Numbered from the stretch's first letter, positions 37,218 through 47,092 are shown. The stretch: DNA of 54,101 nucleotides from Thiotrichaceae bacterium UBA7357 (GCA_002470825.1 DKOR01000028.1:1-54101), one strand, 5' to 3'. Program-made: numbers and translations. The notes: generated by a model not told the origin, from the sequence alone.

Positions 37218-39293
37218 ATGAGTAATAAACAAGATTTATTAATCGAGATTGGGACTGAAGAACTACCTCCAAAGTCTCTAAAACGACTTGCGTCTGCCTT
37301 TCATCAAGAGATATGCAACTCACTTAAAGAATATGACTTAGTGTTTTCTGAAGCAAGTTGGTTTGCAACACCACGAAGACTCGCTGTAATAATTAAACAA
37401 TTAGATATGAGCCAGCCGGACACGCAACAACAACGCCGTGGCCCAGCTATCAGTGCGGCCTTTGATAATGATGGAAAACCGACTCGCGCAACGATAGGAT
37501 TTGCCAAGTCATGTGGTATTGCAGTCGACCAACTGAAAAAAATGGAAACTGAAAAAGGTAGCTGGCTTGTTTTTGATACTTTAGCTAAGGGTAAACAAAC
37601 TTATGAATTAATCCCTGATACGATCAACATAGCACTAAAACATTTACCCATTGCAAAACGTATGCGTTGGGGAAATAACGATTTTGAATTCGTCCGACCA
37701 ATCAAATGGATACTTTTATTACTGGGAACAGAAACTGTCGATTGTGAAATTATGGGAGTCAAGTCTGGTAAGCATAGTTATGGTCACCGTTTTCATCATC
37801 CTGAGTCTATTAATATTATAAATGCATCTGACTATGTTAAAAGATTAAAACAAAACGGGAAGGTAATCGCTGACTATGATGAACGATGCTTCTTGATTAA
37901 GGAACAAATTAAAAAGCTAGCGATAGAGAGTAACGGAACCGCAGTAATTAATCCTCAATTACTCGATGAAGTTACTGCGTTAGTAGAATGGCCTATTAGT
38001 TTTGTTGGTAACTTCAACTCAGATTTTCTCAAATTACCGAAAGAAGTTTTGATCGCCAGCATGCAAGATCACCAAAAGTATTTTCCAATGCTTGATAAAC
38101 AAAAAAATTTACTCGCTTCTTTCATTTGTGTGACAAATATTGAAAGTAAACAACCAGATTTAATAAAACAAGGTAATGAACGCGTTATACAACCCAGGCT
38201 TAGCGACGCTGCATTTTTTTGGCAACGTGACTTGAAGAATGGTTTAGCAAAACACATAGTTGAATTAAATAAAGTTGTCTACCAAAAAGAGCTGGGAACT
38301 TTGCATGAAAAGTCTAAACGCCTAAATAAGATTATTTCCAGTCTGGCAAAACCTTTAAATATAGATGGCAACAATGCGAAACGTGCTGCTGAATTATGTT
38401 TTTGTGATCTGTTGACTGAGATGGTCTGTGAGTTTCCTGCATTACAAGGCACCATGGGAAAATACTACGCGGAAGCTGATGGTGAAGATAGCAACGTTGC
38501 TTTAGCCATAGAAGAGTATTATCAGCCCCGATTTGCGGGTGATAAATTACCAACGACTACCCTCGGACAATGTTTAGCGATAAGTGAAAAAATTGACACT
38601 TTGATAGGTATATTTTCTATAGGTAAGGCACCAACTGGTGATAAAGACCCTTTTGGTCTTCGTCGTTCCGCAATTGGTTTGCTACGTATTATCATTGAAT
38701 GCAAGATAGATATTGACTTAAAGGAATTACTTGATTTAGCGGCTTCAAATTACCCACTCAAAATTAAGGCGAATAACATTACTGACGATGTATTTAACTT
38801 TTTGATGGAACGTTTACGCAGGTATTATCTTGATGCAAATGTAAGTAATGATACATTTGAATCAGTGCTCGCGATAAATACTAGCAGGCCGCTTGATTTT
38901 CACCATAGGCTAATCGCTGTTACTGAATTTAGAAAACTCGCCGAAGCGAATAGTCTAGCTGCTGCTAATAAACGTATCAGTAATATACTTAAACAATCTG
39001 ACTTTAATAATGTGTTGGAAGTAAAAAATAACTTACTGTCTGAGGAATCTGAAATTTTACTGTCAGAAGCTTTAAAAGAATATCAAGAAAAAGTTGTCCC
39101 TATGATTAACGATCATGACTATAAATCTGCATTGACTAAATTAGCTGGATTAGGTGAAAGTATAGATAATTTTTTTGATAATGTAATGGTGATGTGTGAC
39201 GATGATAATATTAAAAATAATCGCTTAGCATTGCTTAGTAATTTAAATTTGTTGTTTCTACAAACAGCAGATATTTCTAAACTTCAAGGATAA
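37218..39293 (+). CDS. glyS: Glycine--tRNA ligase beta subunit
   Basis: The 691-residue subunit binds tRNA-Gly. The N-terminal DLLIEIGTEELPPKSL and PTRATIGFAKSCG, the HD-like middle and DPFGLRRSAIGLLRI are typical. It starts 17 bases after glyQ and is followed by gmhB after only two bases. Confidence 0.97.
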   Translation: MSNKQDLLIEIGTEELPPKSLKRLASAFHQEICNSLKEYDLVFSEASWFATPRRLAVIIKQLDMSQPDTQQQRRGPAISAAFDNDGKPTRATIGFAKSCGIAVDQLKKMETEKGSWLVFDTLAKGKQTYELIPDTINIALKHLPIAKRMRWGNNDFEFVRPIKWILLLLGTETVDCEIMGVKSGKHSYGHRFHHPESINIINASDYVKRLKQNGKVIADYDERCFLIKEQIKKLAIESNGTAVINPQLLDEVTALVEWPISFVGNFNSDFLKLPKEVLIASMQDHQKYFPMLDKQKNLLASFICVTNIESKQPDLIKQGNERVIQPRLSDAAFFWQRDLKNGLAKHIVELNKVVYQKELGTLHEKSKRLNKIISSLAKPLNIDGNNAKRAAELCFCDLLTEMVCEFPALQGTMGKYYAEADGEDSNVALAIEEYYQPRFAGDKLPTTTLGQCLAISEKIDTLIGIFSIGKAPTGDKDPFGLRRSAIGLLRIIIECKIDIDLKELLDLAASNYPLKIKANNITDDVFNFLMERLRRYYLDANVSNDTFESVLAINTSRPLDFHHRLIAVTEFRKLAEANSLAAANKRISNILKQSDFNNVLEVKNNLLSEESEILLSEALKEYQEKVVPMINDHDYKSALTKLAGLGESIDNFFDNVMVMCDDDNIKNNRLALLSNLNLLFLQTADISKLQG

Positions 39294-39295
39294 AC

Positions 39296-39835
39296 ATGGC
39301 GCTTATCATTCTAGACCGGGATGGCGTAATCAATGAAGACTCCGATGACTATATAAAGTCCCCGGCAGAGTGGCAACCAATTGTTGGGAGTCTCGAAGCA
39401 ATAGCAAAACTTTCTCAAAACGGCTATAAAATAGTTGTAGTAACAAATCAATCTGGTCTAGGCAGAAATTTATTCACGATTGAAGCTTTAAATGCAATAC
39501 ATATGAAAATGAATACACACCTCGCTAAATTTGGTGGCGTCATTGATGCACTTTTCTTTTGCCCACATATACCAGAAGATAATTGTAATTGCCGTAAACC
39601 AAAACCCGGCTTATATGATGATATTTCCGAACGACTTCGCGTTTCATTAAATAAGGTTTTTTGCGTTGGTGACAAGATGACTGATATTCAAGCTGTTCAA
39701 AGTGCGGGCGGGAAACCCGTGCTTGTTCGTACAGGTAAAGGTCAATCAGAAATTGACCAAGGTTTGGTTCCAGAAGGGATCCCTATTTATCGTGATCTAG
39801 CCCAATTTGTTGATGAAATTTTGACCAAAAAATAG
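39296..39835 (+). CDS. gmhB: D-glycero-beta-D-manno-heptose-1,7-bisphosphate 7-phosphatase
   Basis: HAD-superfamily phosphatase in the ADP-heptose route to LPS core. The 179-residue protein has the nucleophile motif LDRDGVINEDSD, VVTNQSG, the zinc-binding loop CPHIPEDNCNCRKP and GDKMTDIQAVQSAG. The linkage glyS-gmhB-plsC is conserved in gammaproteobacteria, supporting the assignment. It implies that the organism makes heptose-containing LPS. Confidence 0.94.
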   Translation: MALIILDRDGVINEDSDDYIKSPAEWQPIVGSLEAIAKLSQNGYKIVVVTNQSGLGRNLFTIEALNAIHMKMNTHLAKFGGVIDALFFCPHIPEDNCNCRKPKPGLYDDISERLRVSLNKVFCVGDKMTDIQAVQSAGGKPVLVRTGKGQSEIDQGLVPEGIPIYRDLAQFVDEILTKK

Positions 39836-39837
39836 TC

Positions 39838-40554
39838 ATGCTTCTGATACGTTCATTACTTTTTTATGTTGGCCAAATTATTAGTACCATATTGTTTGCC
39901 CCACTAGGTCTTCTTGTTTTTCCCTTAAGTTTTAAAACCCGTTATTACATCATAACTCGTTGGACAGCTTTTAACCTTTGGTGGTTAAAAATTTGTTGTA
40001 ATGTAGATTATGAGGTTAAAGGTTTAGAAAATATTCCGGATCAAGCCTGTATTGTAATGTGCAAACACCAATCGGCATTTGAAACGTTGGCTCTACAACT
40101 CATTTTTATTCCACAGGTATGGGTGTTGAAGCATGAATTATTAAGAATACCTGTATATGGTTGGGGACTCGCATCAATGCAGCCCATCGCTATTAACCGT
40201 GGTTCTGTAATAAAGTCATTTCGCCAAATCGTAACACAAGGTTGTCAGCGTTTAAAAGCAGGTCTATGGGTTATAATTTTTCCTGAAGGCACTCGTGTCG
40301 CACCAGGTGAAAAAAAAGCTTATCTTCCGGGAGGCGGCATGCTTGCAGTTAAATCAAAGGCGAATATTATTCCCGTTGCTCACAACGCTGGCCATTTATG
40401 GCCTCGAAACAGTCTGATAAAAAGACCAGGAACTATTACATTAGTTATCGGTCCTGTAATTGAATCTACAAACAAAAGCGCCAAAAAAATTACAACGGAA
40501 GTCGAGGCCTGGATTGAAACTACGGTTAGTTCGTTGCCTAATCTTGAAAATTAG
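39838..40554 (+). CDS. 1-acyl-sn-glycerol-3-phosphate acyltransferase family protein (PlsC-like)
   Basis: Membrane acyltransferase of 238 residues that would add the second acyl chain to lysophosphatidic acid. N-terminal hydrophobic helix (about 5-30), catalytic box KHQSAFE with H77 and E82, i.e. HX4E where the canonical box is HX4D, and FPEGTR at 148-153. The HX4E form with KHQS is usual in the branch found next to glyQS-gmhB, so it probably marks a subfamily rather than damage. It begins two bases after gmhB. Confidence 0.88.
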   Translation: MLLIRSLLFYVGQIISTILFAPLGLLVFPLSFKTRYYIITRWTAFNLWWLKICCNVDYEVKGLENIPDQACIVMCKHQSAFETLALQLIFIPQVWVLKHELLRIPVYGWGLASMQPIAINRGSVIKSFRQIVTQGCQRLKAGLWVIIFPEGTRVAPGEKKAYLPGGGMLAVKSKANIIPVAHNAGHLWPRNSLIKRPGTITLVIGPVIESTNKSAKKITTEVEAWIETTVSSLPNLEN

Positions 40555-40775
40555 TTAGCTTTTTTTTAATTCTTCGCCATAAACTATCGCTGTAGTCTAC
40601 ACATACAACATGATGTGGTTTTTATAGCAAACATGTTATATCTCGAACATGGAGAATTTCAGGAAGAAGCTGAGGTATGTAATTCTTGTGATATTAGTCA
40701 TCGCCAAAATCAAAACAAAAACTAATAGACAATCATCTGACATAACACACAAATTACCATGAAAAACTATACTAA
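40555..40775. other. Spacer probably holding the lost 5' part of an M48 peptidase gene
   Basis: About 220 bases between the acyltransferase gene and the recognisable M48 relic. A short plus-strand stretch around 40660-40730 reads in another frame as EFQEEAEVCNSCDISH, which could be a damaged HExxH region, but the match is too weak to claim. Confidence 0.25.
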
Positions 40776-41135
40776 TACAATTCTAATGATATTAAAAAGC
40801 GTGTCTTCAATAGTGCGGAGAAATTTATTCGCAGTATCGTATCCGAAACTGACTCATTGACCATACTTAGTTTTAATCTAAAGCAGGAATAACATGCTGA
40901 TGAAATAGCATTGAACGTGATAGCCTGATACCACGGACATGTTAATGAAGCAAAGAGACTATTTAAGTCTTTCTTATAGCTCTAGAATGAATACGATGGT
41001 CTCATGTCAGATTTTTGCACTCATCCTTCAATCAATGATCGAATCAGAGAGGTTAAAATACAAGCTAATAAAAATAATTGGTTAACTAGAGGCCGAATCA
41101 TACCTCCGCCTAATTTTGTTACTGAGTCAGAATAA
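40776..41135 (+). pseudogene. Decayed M48 family metallopeptidase (3' part)
   Basis: One plus-strand frame, unbroken by indels, carries about 115 codons resembling the C-terminal half of M48 peptidases, interrupted by in-frame stops. It includes KQE-stop-HADEIALNVIA (the EREAD-type zinc-glutamate region), YHGHVNEAKRLFKSFL, then DFCTHPSINDRIREVK (the family's THPxxxxRI motif), ending at TAA 41133. Stops occur at TAA 40890, a TGA after LNVIA and two TAG codons after FKSFL. The HExxH region upstream is not recognisable. It converges with folD, the stop codons being 10 bases apart. Loss seems recent because only point mutations are seen in this part. Confidence 0.75.
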
Positions 41136-41145
41136 TATTTTTCTA

Positions 41146-42012
41146 TTAATCATTTAGTATATTACCGCTGTCCCTTTCCGCAGCCATTACAGTATTAGCA
41201 ATTAGCATAGTAATCGTCATTGGGCCAACTCCACCCGGAACGGGTGTAATCAAGCTAGCAGTTTTCTTCACATCTTCGAAATCAACATCGCCGACTAACC
41301 TACCACTTTCAAGACGATTAATCCCAACGTCTATAACTACCGCTCCTGGTTTAACATGTTCCCCCTTGATCATTTCAGCCCGACCTGTTGCAACAACGAG
41401 GATATCCGCATTAAGTGTATGTTTTTCTAAGTCTTTAGTCTTCGAAGTACATATAGTTACTGTTGCATCTTTCTGCAACAACATCATAGCCATTGGCTTA
41501 CCGACAATATTACTTCTACCAACGATAACCGCATTTTGTCCTGCTATTTTTACTTTACAATAATCTAGCATGCGCATCACACCAAACGGTGTGCATGGTG
41601 GAAAAACTGTGTTGCCTGTCATCAATGCTCCAACATTGTAGAGATGGAAACCATCAACATCCTTATTTTGCTTAATCGTCTCAAGTATTTTACTTTCATC
41701 AATGTGTTTTGGTAATGGTAATTGTACCAAAATACCATTTATTTTTGTTGCTTCATTTAATTCTTCGATTAAATTCAGCAATACTTTTTCAGATACATCT
41801 TCTGGTAGATCATGAACCTCAGAGTGCAGACCGACTTCATGGCAGGCCTTAATCTTATTACTGACATATAGTTTCGACGCAGCATTATCACCGACAATAA
41901 TAACCGCGAGGCCTGGTAGAACACCTTTCGTCTTAAGATTATCAGCTCGTTTCCTCCATTCTTTTCTAACAGCTTCGGAAATAACTTTACCGTCGATTAA
42001 TATCGCACTCAT
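41146..42012 (-). CDS. folD: Bifunctional methylenetetrahydrofolate dehydrogenase / methenyltetrahydrofolate cyclohydrolase
   Basis: Interconverts 5,10-methylene-THF and 10-formyl-THF. The 288-residue protein has Y49 and K53 in KLYVSNKIKAC (catalytic YxxxK), QLPLPKHI, DVDGFH, the NADP site VGRSNIVGKPMAMMLL and PVPGGVGPMTI. AGGAG precedes the ATG at 42012. All motifs intact. Confidence 0.97.
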   Translation of the reverse strand: MSAILIDGKVISEAVRKEWRKRADNLKTKGVLPGLAVIIVGDNAASKLYVSNKIKACHEVGLHSEVHDLPEDVSEKVLLNLIEELNEATKINGILVQLPLPKHIDESKILETIKQNKDVDGFHLYNVGALMTGNTVFPPCTPFGVMRMLDYCKVKIAGQNAVIVGRSNIVGKPMAMMLLQKDATVTICTSKTKDLEKHTLNADILVVATGRAEMIKGEHVKPGAVVIDVGINRLESGRLVGDVDFEDVKKTASLITPVPGGVGPMTITMLIANTVMAAERDSGNILND

Positions 42013-42352
42013 ATAAAAACTCCTAAGATGATAATTGTTATAAGTTATTTTTAATTAATAGCCAGAACATTACTATGTCTCTATATATTCTAGATATTAT
42101 AAATGATTAAGTCTCTTCAATAACAGCCGATCAATAATTATAAATCAACAGCATAAGCTGGATGATTTACCATTGTTTATATAGCTTGTCTGTTTGATTT
42201 TCAAGGCGAGTCTTTTTGACTATGCTGGAGAATAACATTTCCATGACTCATCTTTTTTAACCAACTCGATTCAAATAGAAGCTATCTTTATACAAATCAT
42301 TACCAACTTTCTTAACATCTGAACTTAATGATTGCGAGACAAAACTAGCATA
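42013..42352. other. AT-rich spacer, probably the eroded 3' part of a methyltransferase gene
   Basis: About 340 bases downstream of the recognisable methyltransferase relic and upstream of folD. Minus-strand frames continue for short distances (for example about 30 codons after the TGA at 42353-42355) but no family motif could be recognised. No RNA gene or terminator was seen. Confidence 0.3.
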
Positions 42353-42602
42353 TCAACCCATATCGACGCCGATAATCTTGCTACTATGACCGACTAATTA
42401 TGCGGCCATATAACAAATTTTTTCGCTACTAATATCCAAATTGAGCACTTTATTGCCTTCGTGAATATGATGTGAAGGCTCGCCGCATCAGTAATATTTT
42501 TTTAATAATATCTGTTTGATAATCAACCGGGCAACATAAAGATTCCTGACACGCATTTATACTCTTGGAATACCATCCAAGAATAGTACTCTCTTTATTC
42601 AT
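42353..42602 (-). pseudogene. Decayed class I SAM methyltransferase (arsenite-methyltransferase-like)
   Basis: Starts with ATG at 42602 after an AGGTGA site, four bases beyond the desaturase stop. The first frame reads ESLCCPVDYQTDIIKKI. After a frameshift near an A-run, the next frame reads YY-stop-CGEPSHHIHEGNKVLNLD, ICYMAA-stop-LVGHSSKIIGVDMG-stop. This follows the family pattern CCPVDY, DYGCGDPS, VLDLGSGxGK, ICYIAAQVVGxxGxVIGVDM, with SAM motif I eroded. Premature stops (TGA, TAA, TGA) and a frameshift show it is not functional. It was probably co-transcribed with the desaturase-like gene. Confidence 0.75.
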
Positions 42603-42605
42603 ATT

Positions 42606-43427
42606 TCACCTGCTGATAAAAGGGTTTTTTAATAGTTGTAATAGTTGACCTGATGCGGGAGAACGGAAATCTTTAAGGCCAATAATCATATCATCATAAC
42701 CTGCCTTTGGTAAAAGACGATATGTTTTGAATAATTTATCCCAACTTGAAAGGATGTTGCCATAATTACTATCTGTTTCGTCTCTATTAGCAGAATGATG
42801 TATTCGATGCATATCAGGTGTGACAATAAATATCCTTAGATACTTATCCAACTTAGGATTAATTAATATATTACTGTGTGTAAACAATGCGGCCGCATTC
42901 AATAATATTTCATAAACAATAATTGCGAATGCAGTTGGCCCAATCAAGATTACGGCTAAAATTTTATAGAATGCAGAAAGCACTATTTCAAAAGGGTGAA
43001 AACGTATGCCCGTTGTAACATCAATTTCTTGATCAATATGGTGTATGCGATGGATCCGCCATAAAAAGTTAATTTTATGTGTAATTACATGCTGTGTATA
43101 TATAAGGAGGTCAAAAATAATCAATGTTAATAGAATATCGATTGAGAAAGGCATTTCTACCAAATTTAAAAAACCGATATTGTTTTTAGATGTATATATT
43201 GCGGCATCAAATAATGCTAACGGCACCAAAAGACGAACAGCAATAATATTTATTAACGACAGTAAAATATTATTTACATGTCGACACGAGCTAGCCTGTT
43301 CAGATAAACGCCTTGGCCAAAATTTTTGCAGCCCCATGAGTATGAACAGCAAGATAACAAAGCTGGATAATCTTAACATTACATCATTTTCAATGAAAAA
43401 CAGTTGGAATTGAGTCATTTCATTCAT
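42606..43427 (-). CDS. Sterol desaturase / fatty acid hydroxylase family protein
   Basis: Integral membrane di-iron oxygenase of 273 residues with several membrane helices. The eight-histidine pattern is present: HVITH, HRIHHID, and near the C-terminus HRIHHSAN, with an additional H in ALFTHSN. Substrates in the family are sterols, fatty acids or carotenoids; none can be assigned here. Divergent from hemB with an 84-base spacer. The gene downstream on the same strand has decayed. Confidence 0.87.
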   Translation of the reverse strand: MNEMTQFQLFFIENDVMLRLSSFVILLFILMGLQKFWPRRLSEQASSCRHVNNILLSLINIIAVRLLVPLALFDAAIYTSKNNIGFLNLVEMPFSIDILLTLIIFDLLIYTQHVITHKINFLWRIHRIHHIDQEIDVTTGIRFHPFEIVLSAFYKILAVILIGPTAFAIIVYEILLNAAALFTHSNILINPKLDKYLRIFIVTPDMHRIHHSANRDETDSNYGNILSSWDKLFKTYRLLPKAGYDDMIIGLKDFRSPASGQLLQLLKNPFISR

Positions 43428-43511
43428 ATGAATTTAATTATTATGATTTATTGTAGTGCCGTTTTTGAGTTACAATTATAGACCTTAATAATAGACTTAA
43501 ATTCAACACAC

Positions 43512-44525
43512 ATGACTGATAATACACATAAAAGATCATCCCGAATATCACGACCTCGGCGTATGCGCAGCGACGAGTTCTCACGACGCTTAATGCGTGA
43601 ATCTGTTATTAGTGTAGATGACCTAATTTATCCAATGTTTATTATTGAGGGGAAAAATCAACAAACAGCTATCGATTCGATGCCTGGCATAGTTCGTCTC
43701 ACTATTGACTTGCTTATTAAAGAAGCTAAAGAGCTAATCAATCTTGGGATTCCTGCAATCGCATTATTTCCAGTGGTTTCAGAAGGGAAGAGGAGCGATC
43801 ATGCAGCAGAATCTTGGAACCCCACAGGTCTAGTACAAACAGCTGTTAGAGAATTAAAATCACATTATCCTGATCTCGGCGTAATAACAGATGTCGCACT
43901 AGATCCCTATACGCTCTCTGGCCAGGATGGTTTAACCGATGAAAATGGCTATGTCTTAAATGATGAAACTATAGACGTTTTAGTAAAACAAGCCTTATCA
44001 CATGCTGCAGCAGGTGCGGATATCGTTGCGCCATCAGATATGATGGACGGTCGAATTGGTTGTATTCGAGCCGCCCTAGAATCTGCGAATAATACCAACA
44101 CGAAAATCCTTGCCTATTCTGCAAAATACGCATCGAGCTTTTATGGCCCTTTTCGTGATGCCCTTGGCTCCGCAAGTAATTTAGGCCATGGCAACAAATA
44201 CACCTATCAAATGGACCCTGCTAATACCGATGAAGCCATCACCGAGGTTAAACTTGATTTAGAAGAAGGTGCCGACATGGTCATGGTTAAACCCGGCTTA
44301 CCCTATCTTGATATTGTCTATCGAGTTAAAATGACGTTTGGCCGTCCAACTTATGTCTATCATGTCAGTGGCGAGTACGCGATGTTAAAGGCCGCAGCTA
44401 AAAATGGCTGGCTAGATGAAAAAAGTACCGTTATCGAATCCTTACTCTCATGTAAACGAGCTGGTGCAGATGGTGTTTTCACTTATTATGCAAAACAAGT
44501 CGCTGGATGGCTTCGAGCGACTTAA
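43512..44525 (+). CDS. hemB: Delta-aminolevulinic acid dehydratase (porphobilinogen synthase)
   Basis: Condenses two 5-aminolevulinate molecules to porphobilinogen. The 337-residue enzyme has both active-site lysines, K205 in AYSAKYAS and K260 in MVKPGLPY. The metal-site segment is DVALDPYTLSGQDG without the cysteines of zinc enzymes, so it belongs to the magnesium-dependent type known from Pseudomonas. No clear ribosome-binding site. A TTGAGT and an ATAATA-like -10 lie just upstream. Confidence 0.96.
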   Translation: MTDNTHKRSSRISRPRRMRSDEFSRRLMRESVISVDDLIYPMFIIEGKNQQTAIDSMPGIVRLTIDLLIKEAKELINLGIPAIALFPVVSEGKRSDHAAESWNPTGLVQTAVRELKSHYPDLGVITDVALDPYTLSGQDGLTDENGYVLNDETIDVLVKQALSHAAAGADIVAPSDMMDGRIGCIRAALESANNTNTKILAYSAKYASSFYGPFRDALGSASNLGHGNKYTYQMDPANTDEAITEVKLDLEEGADMVMVKPGLPYLDIVYRVKMTFGRPTYVYHVSGEYAMLKAAAKNGWLDEKSTVIESLLSCKRAGADGVFTYYAKQVAGWLRAT

Positions 44526-44628
44526 TATTAAAGAAGAATATTTTAAGCTGGAGGTTTCCACAACCCAGAATCGCAATATCCTTCACGATAGTAAATAGCA
44601 TATTTAGTCCGCCTTAAAGATAATTTAA

Positions 44629-46032
44629 TCAGACATTAAGCTCTAACTGTTTTATTTTTCTTGTCAATGTATTGCGTCCCCAGCCTAATAATTTAGAAGC
44701 ATTATGACGACGACCACCAGATTTTTTTAGAGCTTCTCTAATTAAAATTGATTCAAATCGTGGTACAGCATCGCGTAATATTTCTGTATTCCCTTTTAAC
44801 AAACTGGACTCTACCCATTTCCGAAATGTAATCTCCCATTCATCTGTTAATTCTACCATAACAGCATCCTGTTTTAATTCTGGTGGCAAATCATCTACAT
44901 GAATTTCACTACCCGAGGCCATCACCGTTACCCAACGACAAAAGTTTTCTAATTGTCTCACATTACCATACCATGGCAATCCTGAAAGATAATCAGCTGT
45001 CGCAGGTAATAATTGTTTAATGTCTTCGTTTAATTCACTAGCCGCAGTTTTCAAAAAGTGATTAATAAGTTCTATGATATCTGTACGCCTATCTCTCAAT
45101 GGAGGAACATGTACTCTAATGACATTGAGTCTGTGTAATAAATCTTCTCTAAATTTATTTTCTTTAACGAGTTTTTCTAAATCTTGGTGTGTTGCTGCAA
45201 TCACACGTACATCCACTTTAATTGGCATATGCCCACCGACACGATAAAATTCACCTTGCGAGAGAATACGAAGTAATCTTGTTTGTAAGTCAGCTGGCAT
45301 ATCTCCGATCTCATCAAGGAAAAGTGTGCCTCCATTAGCTTGTTCAAAGCGTCCTTGCCTTTGCCCGCTAGCACCTGTGAAAGCACCTTTCTCATGTCCA
45401 AACAATTCGGACTCTAACAAATCTTTTGGTATCGCTGCGGTATTAATTGCAATAAACGGTTGAGACGATCTTGGACTATGCGCATGCAGTGCACTAGCAA
45501 CTAATTCTTTACCCGTACCTGTTTCACCAGTAATCAAGACCGTCAGATTTGAACTTGATAAGCGACCTATTGCTTTAAACACTTCCTGCATAGCTGGTGC
45601 TGAGCCAATGATTGAGGTATTCGCATCAATCACTTCGTTTACAAAAACAGTCTTATTATTCTGCTTATATGTGATGGCACGTTTAACCAAACTTATGACC
45701 TCATCGACATCGAATGGTTTTGATAGATATTCAAACGCGCCACCTTGAAATGCAGAAACAGCTCTATCGAGATCAGAATATGCTGTCATGATAATTACTG
45801 GAACACTAGGAGACTGTTCCTTAATTTTATTTAATAAAGTTATACCATCCATATCAGGCATTCGTATATCAGAAATGATGACATCAGGCTCCTCGATAGG
45901 AATCAGCTTCAGCACATCGCCTGGCTTTGAAAAACTTTTAATTTCGACATCTGCCTTTTGTAAAGCTTTTTCTAACACCCAACGAATTGATTTATCATCA
46001 TCTACTATCCAAACTATATTTTTATCATTCAT
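44629..46032 (-). CDS. ntrC: Nitrogen regulation response regulator NtrC (NR(I))
   Basis: Sigma-54 activator of nitrogen-limitation genes. Receiver domain with the phospho-acceptor D55 in ISDIRMPDMDG, AAA+ domain with Walker A GETGTGKE, the sigma-54 contact loop GAFTGA, and a C-terminal Fis-type helix-turn-helix (HNASKLLGWGRNTLTRKI). The ATG at 46032 is chosen because GGAG lies seven bases upstream; an ATG one codon earlier is possible. It overlaps the ntrB stop by a few bases. Its predicted targets in this window are the ntrB operator and the GSII upstream sites. Confidence 0.96.
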   Translation of the reverse strand: MNDKNIVWIVDDDKSIRWVLEKALQKADVEIKSFSKPGDVLKLIPIEEPDVIISDIRMPDMDGITLLNKIKEQSPSVPVIIMTAYSDLDRAVSAFQGGAFEYLSKPFDVDEVISLVKRAITYKQNNKTVFVNEVIDANTSIIGSAPAMQEVFKAIGRLSSSNLTVLITGETGTGKELVASALHAHSPRSSQPFIAINTAAIPKDLLESELFGHEKGAFTGASGQRQGRFEQANGGTLFLDEIGDMPADLQTRLLRILSQGEFYRVGGHMPIKVDVRVIAATHQDLEKLVKENKFREDLLHRLNVIRVHVPPLRDRRTDIIELINHFLKTAASELNEDIKQLLPATADYLSGLPWYGNVRQLENFCRWVTVMASGSEIHVDDLPPELKQDAVMVELTDEWEITFRKWVESSLLKGNTEILRDAVPRFESILIREALKKSGGRRHNASKLLGWGRNTLTRKIKQLELNV

Positions 46033-47092
46033 CATATTGCTCCGTTGGAAGTAAGATACTGAAGTAGGTTTTATTATCTTTCCTTTCATAATTTATTAAA
46101 CCACCATGTGATTGAATAAGTTGTTGTGCAATTGAAAGGCCAATGCCCGTGCCTTCTGCACGTCCGGTTACCAATGGGTAAAAAGCACCAGACTCAATCT
46201 CTAATGGAACACCAGGGCCATCATCGATAATATCGAGTACGATTATGTGTCGATATGATTTATGACGTATTGTCACCTGCCGTTGAATACGTGTAATCAA
46301 GGTGATGTGACCATCTACGACAATTGCCTGGACTGCATTACGTAATAGATTTAATACCGCTTGAATAATTTGTTCACGATCAGCTTTGATGATGGGAATA
46401 CTTGGATCATAATCTTTTTTGATGTTCAATTGATGAGGATTCTCTGCACGAACTACTGACACAACATACTCCAACATTTCATGAATATTCATGTCTGATT
46501 TCACTGGACTTGTACTAGTGGTCAACATTCGGTCTATAAAATTTCTTAATCGATCACATTCATTAATGATGATTCTTGTATATTCCAATAGTTCTTTACC
46601 ATCTAGTTCTTTTTCAAGTAGTTGTGCTGCGCCACGAATACCGCCTAAAGGATTTTTAATTTCATGCGCCATACCCTGAACTGACTCTTTTGCGGCTGCC
46701 TGGATAGTCTCTTGGTTGACCTCTTGCAATACTCTGACAAAAGAATGAGCATCGATTAATTCAACAAGAATTTCATCAGCAAGATCATTCAAGACAACTG
46801 GTGTAATCATACAGTCTACTTTTATTTGCTGACCATTATTTAGATTTAGATCTAGCCCTCGTTCTATACAAGTTGTCCCTGAAAGTAATGAGCGCTGAAT
46901 CGCATCATATAGAAACGTTGAATTTCGCCAAATTTTATTTGGCTGTAAGCCTGAAACGCGTTTGTGACTGACTGATAACAAACTTTCACCCGCATTATTT
47001 ATTGAGACCAGGCGTAAGTCCTTATCAAAGAGCAAGACAGCAGTTGCTAAATGCTCAACAATACGCGATGCAATTTGAATTGAGTGTTTCAT
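46025..47092 (-). CDS. ntrB: Nitrogen regulation sensor kinase NtrB (NR(II))
   Basis: Histidine kinase/phosphatase that controls NtrC in response to PII. N-terminal PAS domain (about 8-115), H-box with H143 in GMAHEIKNPLGGI, N-box LNLLRNAVQA and G-boxes DDGPGVP and GTGIGLSI. All kinase motifs are intact. A perfect NtrC-like inverted repeat lies 14 bases upstream of the ATG at 47092, indicating autogenous control. No ribosome-binding site is evident. Confidence 0.95.
   Translation of the reverse strand: MKHSIQIASRIVEHLATAVLLFDKDLRLVSINNAGESLLSVSHKRVSGLQPNKIWRNSTFLYDAIQRSLLSGTTCIERGLDLNLNNGQQIKVDCMITPVVLNDLADEILVELIDAHSFVRVLQEVNQETIQAAAKESVQGMAHEIKNPLGGIRGAAQLLEKELDGKELLEYTRIIINECDRLRNFIDRMLTTSTSPVKSDMNIHEMLEYVVSVVRAENPHQLNIKKDYDPSIPIIKADREQIIQAVLNLLRNAVQAIVVDGHITLITRIQRQVTIRHKSYRHIIVLDIIDDGPGVPLEIESGAFYPLVTGRAEGTGIGLSIAQQLIQSHGGLINYERKDNKTYFSILLPTEQYDE

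Noticed and set aside
39838..40554. HX4E instead of HX4D in the PlsC-like protein as a sign of inactivation
   Set aside because: The HX4E form is usual in the subfamily next to glyQS-gmhB, and FPEGTR is intact.
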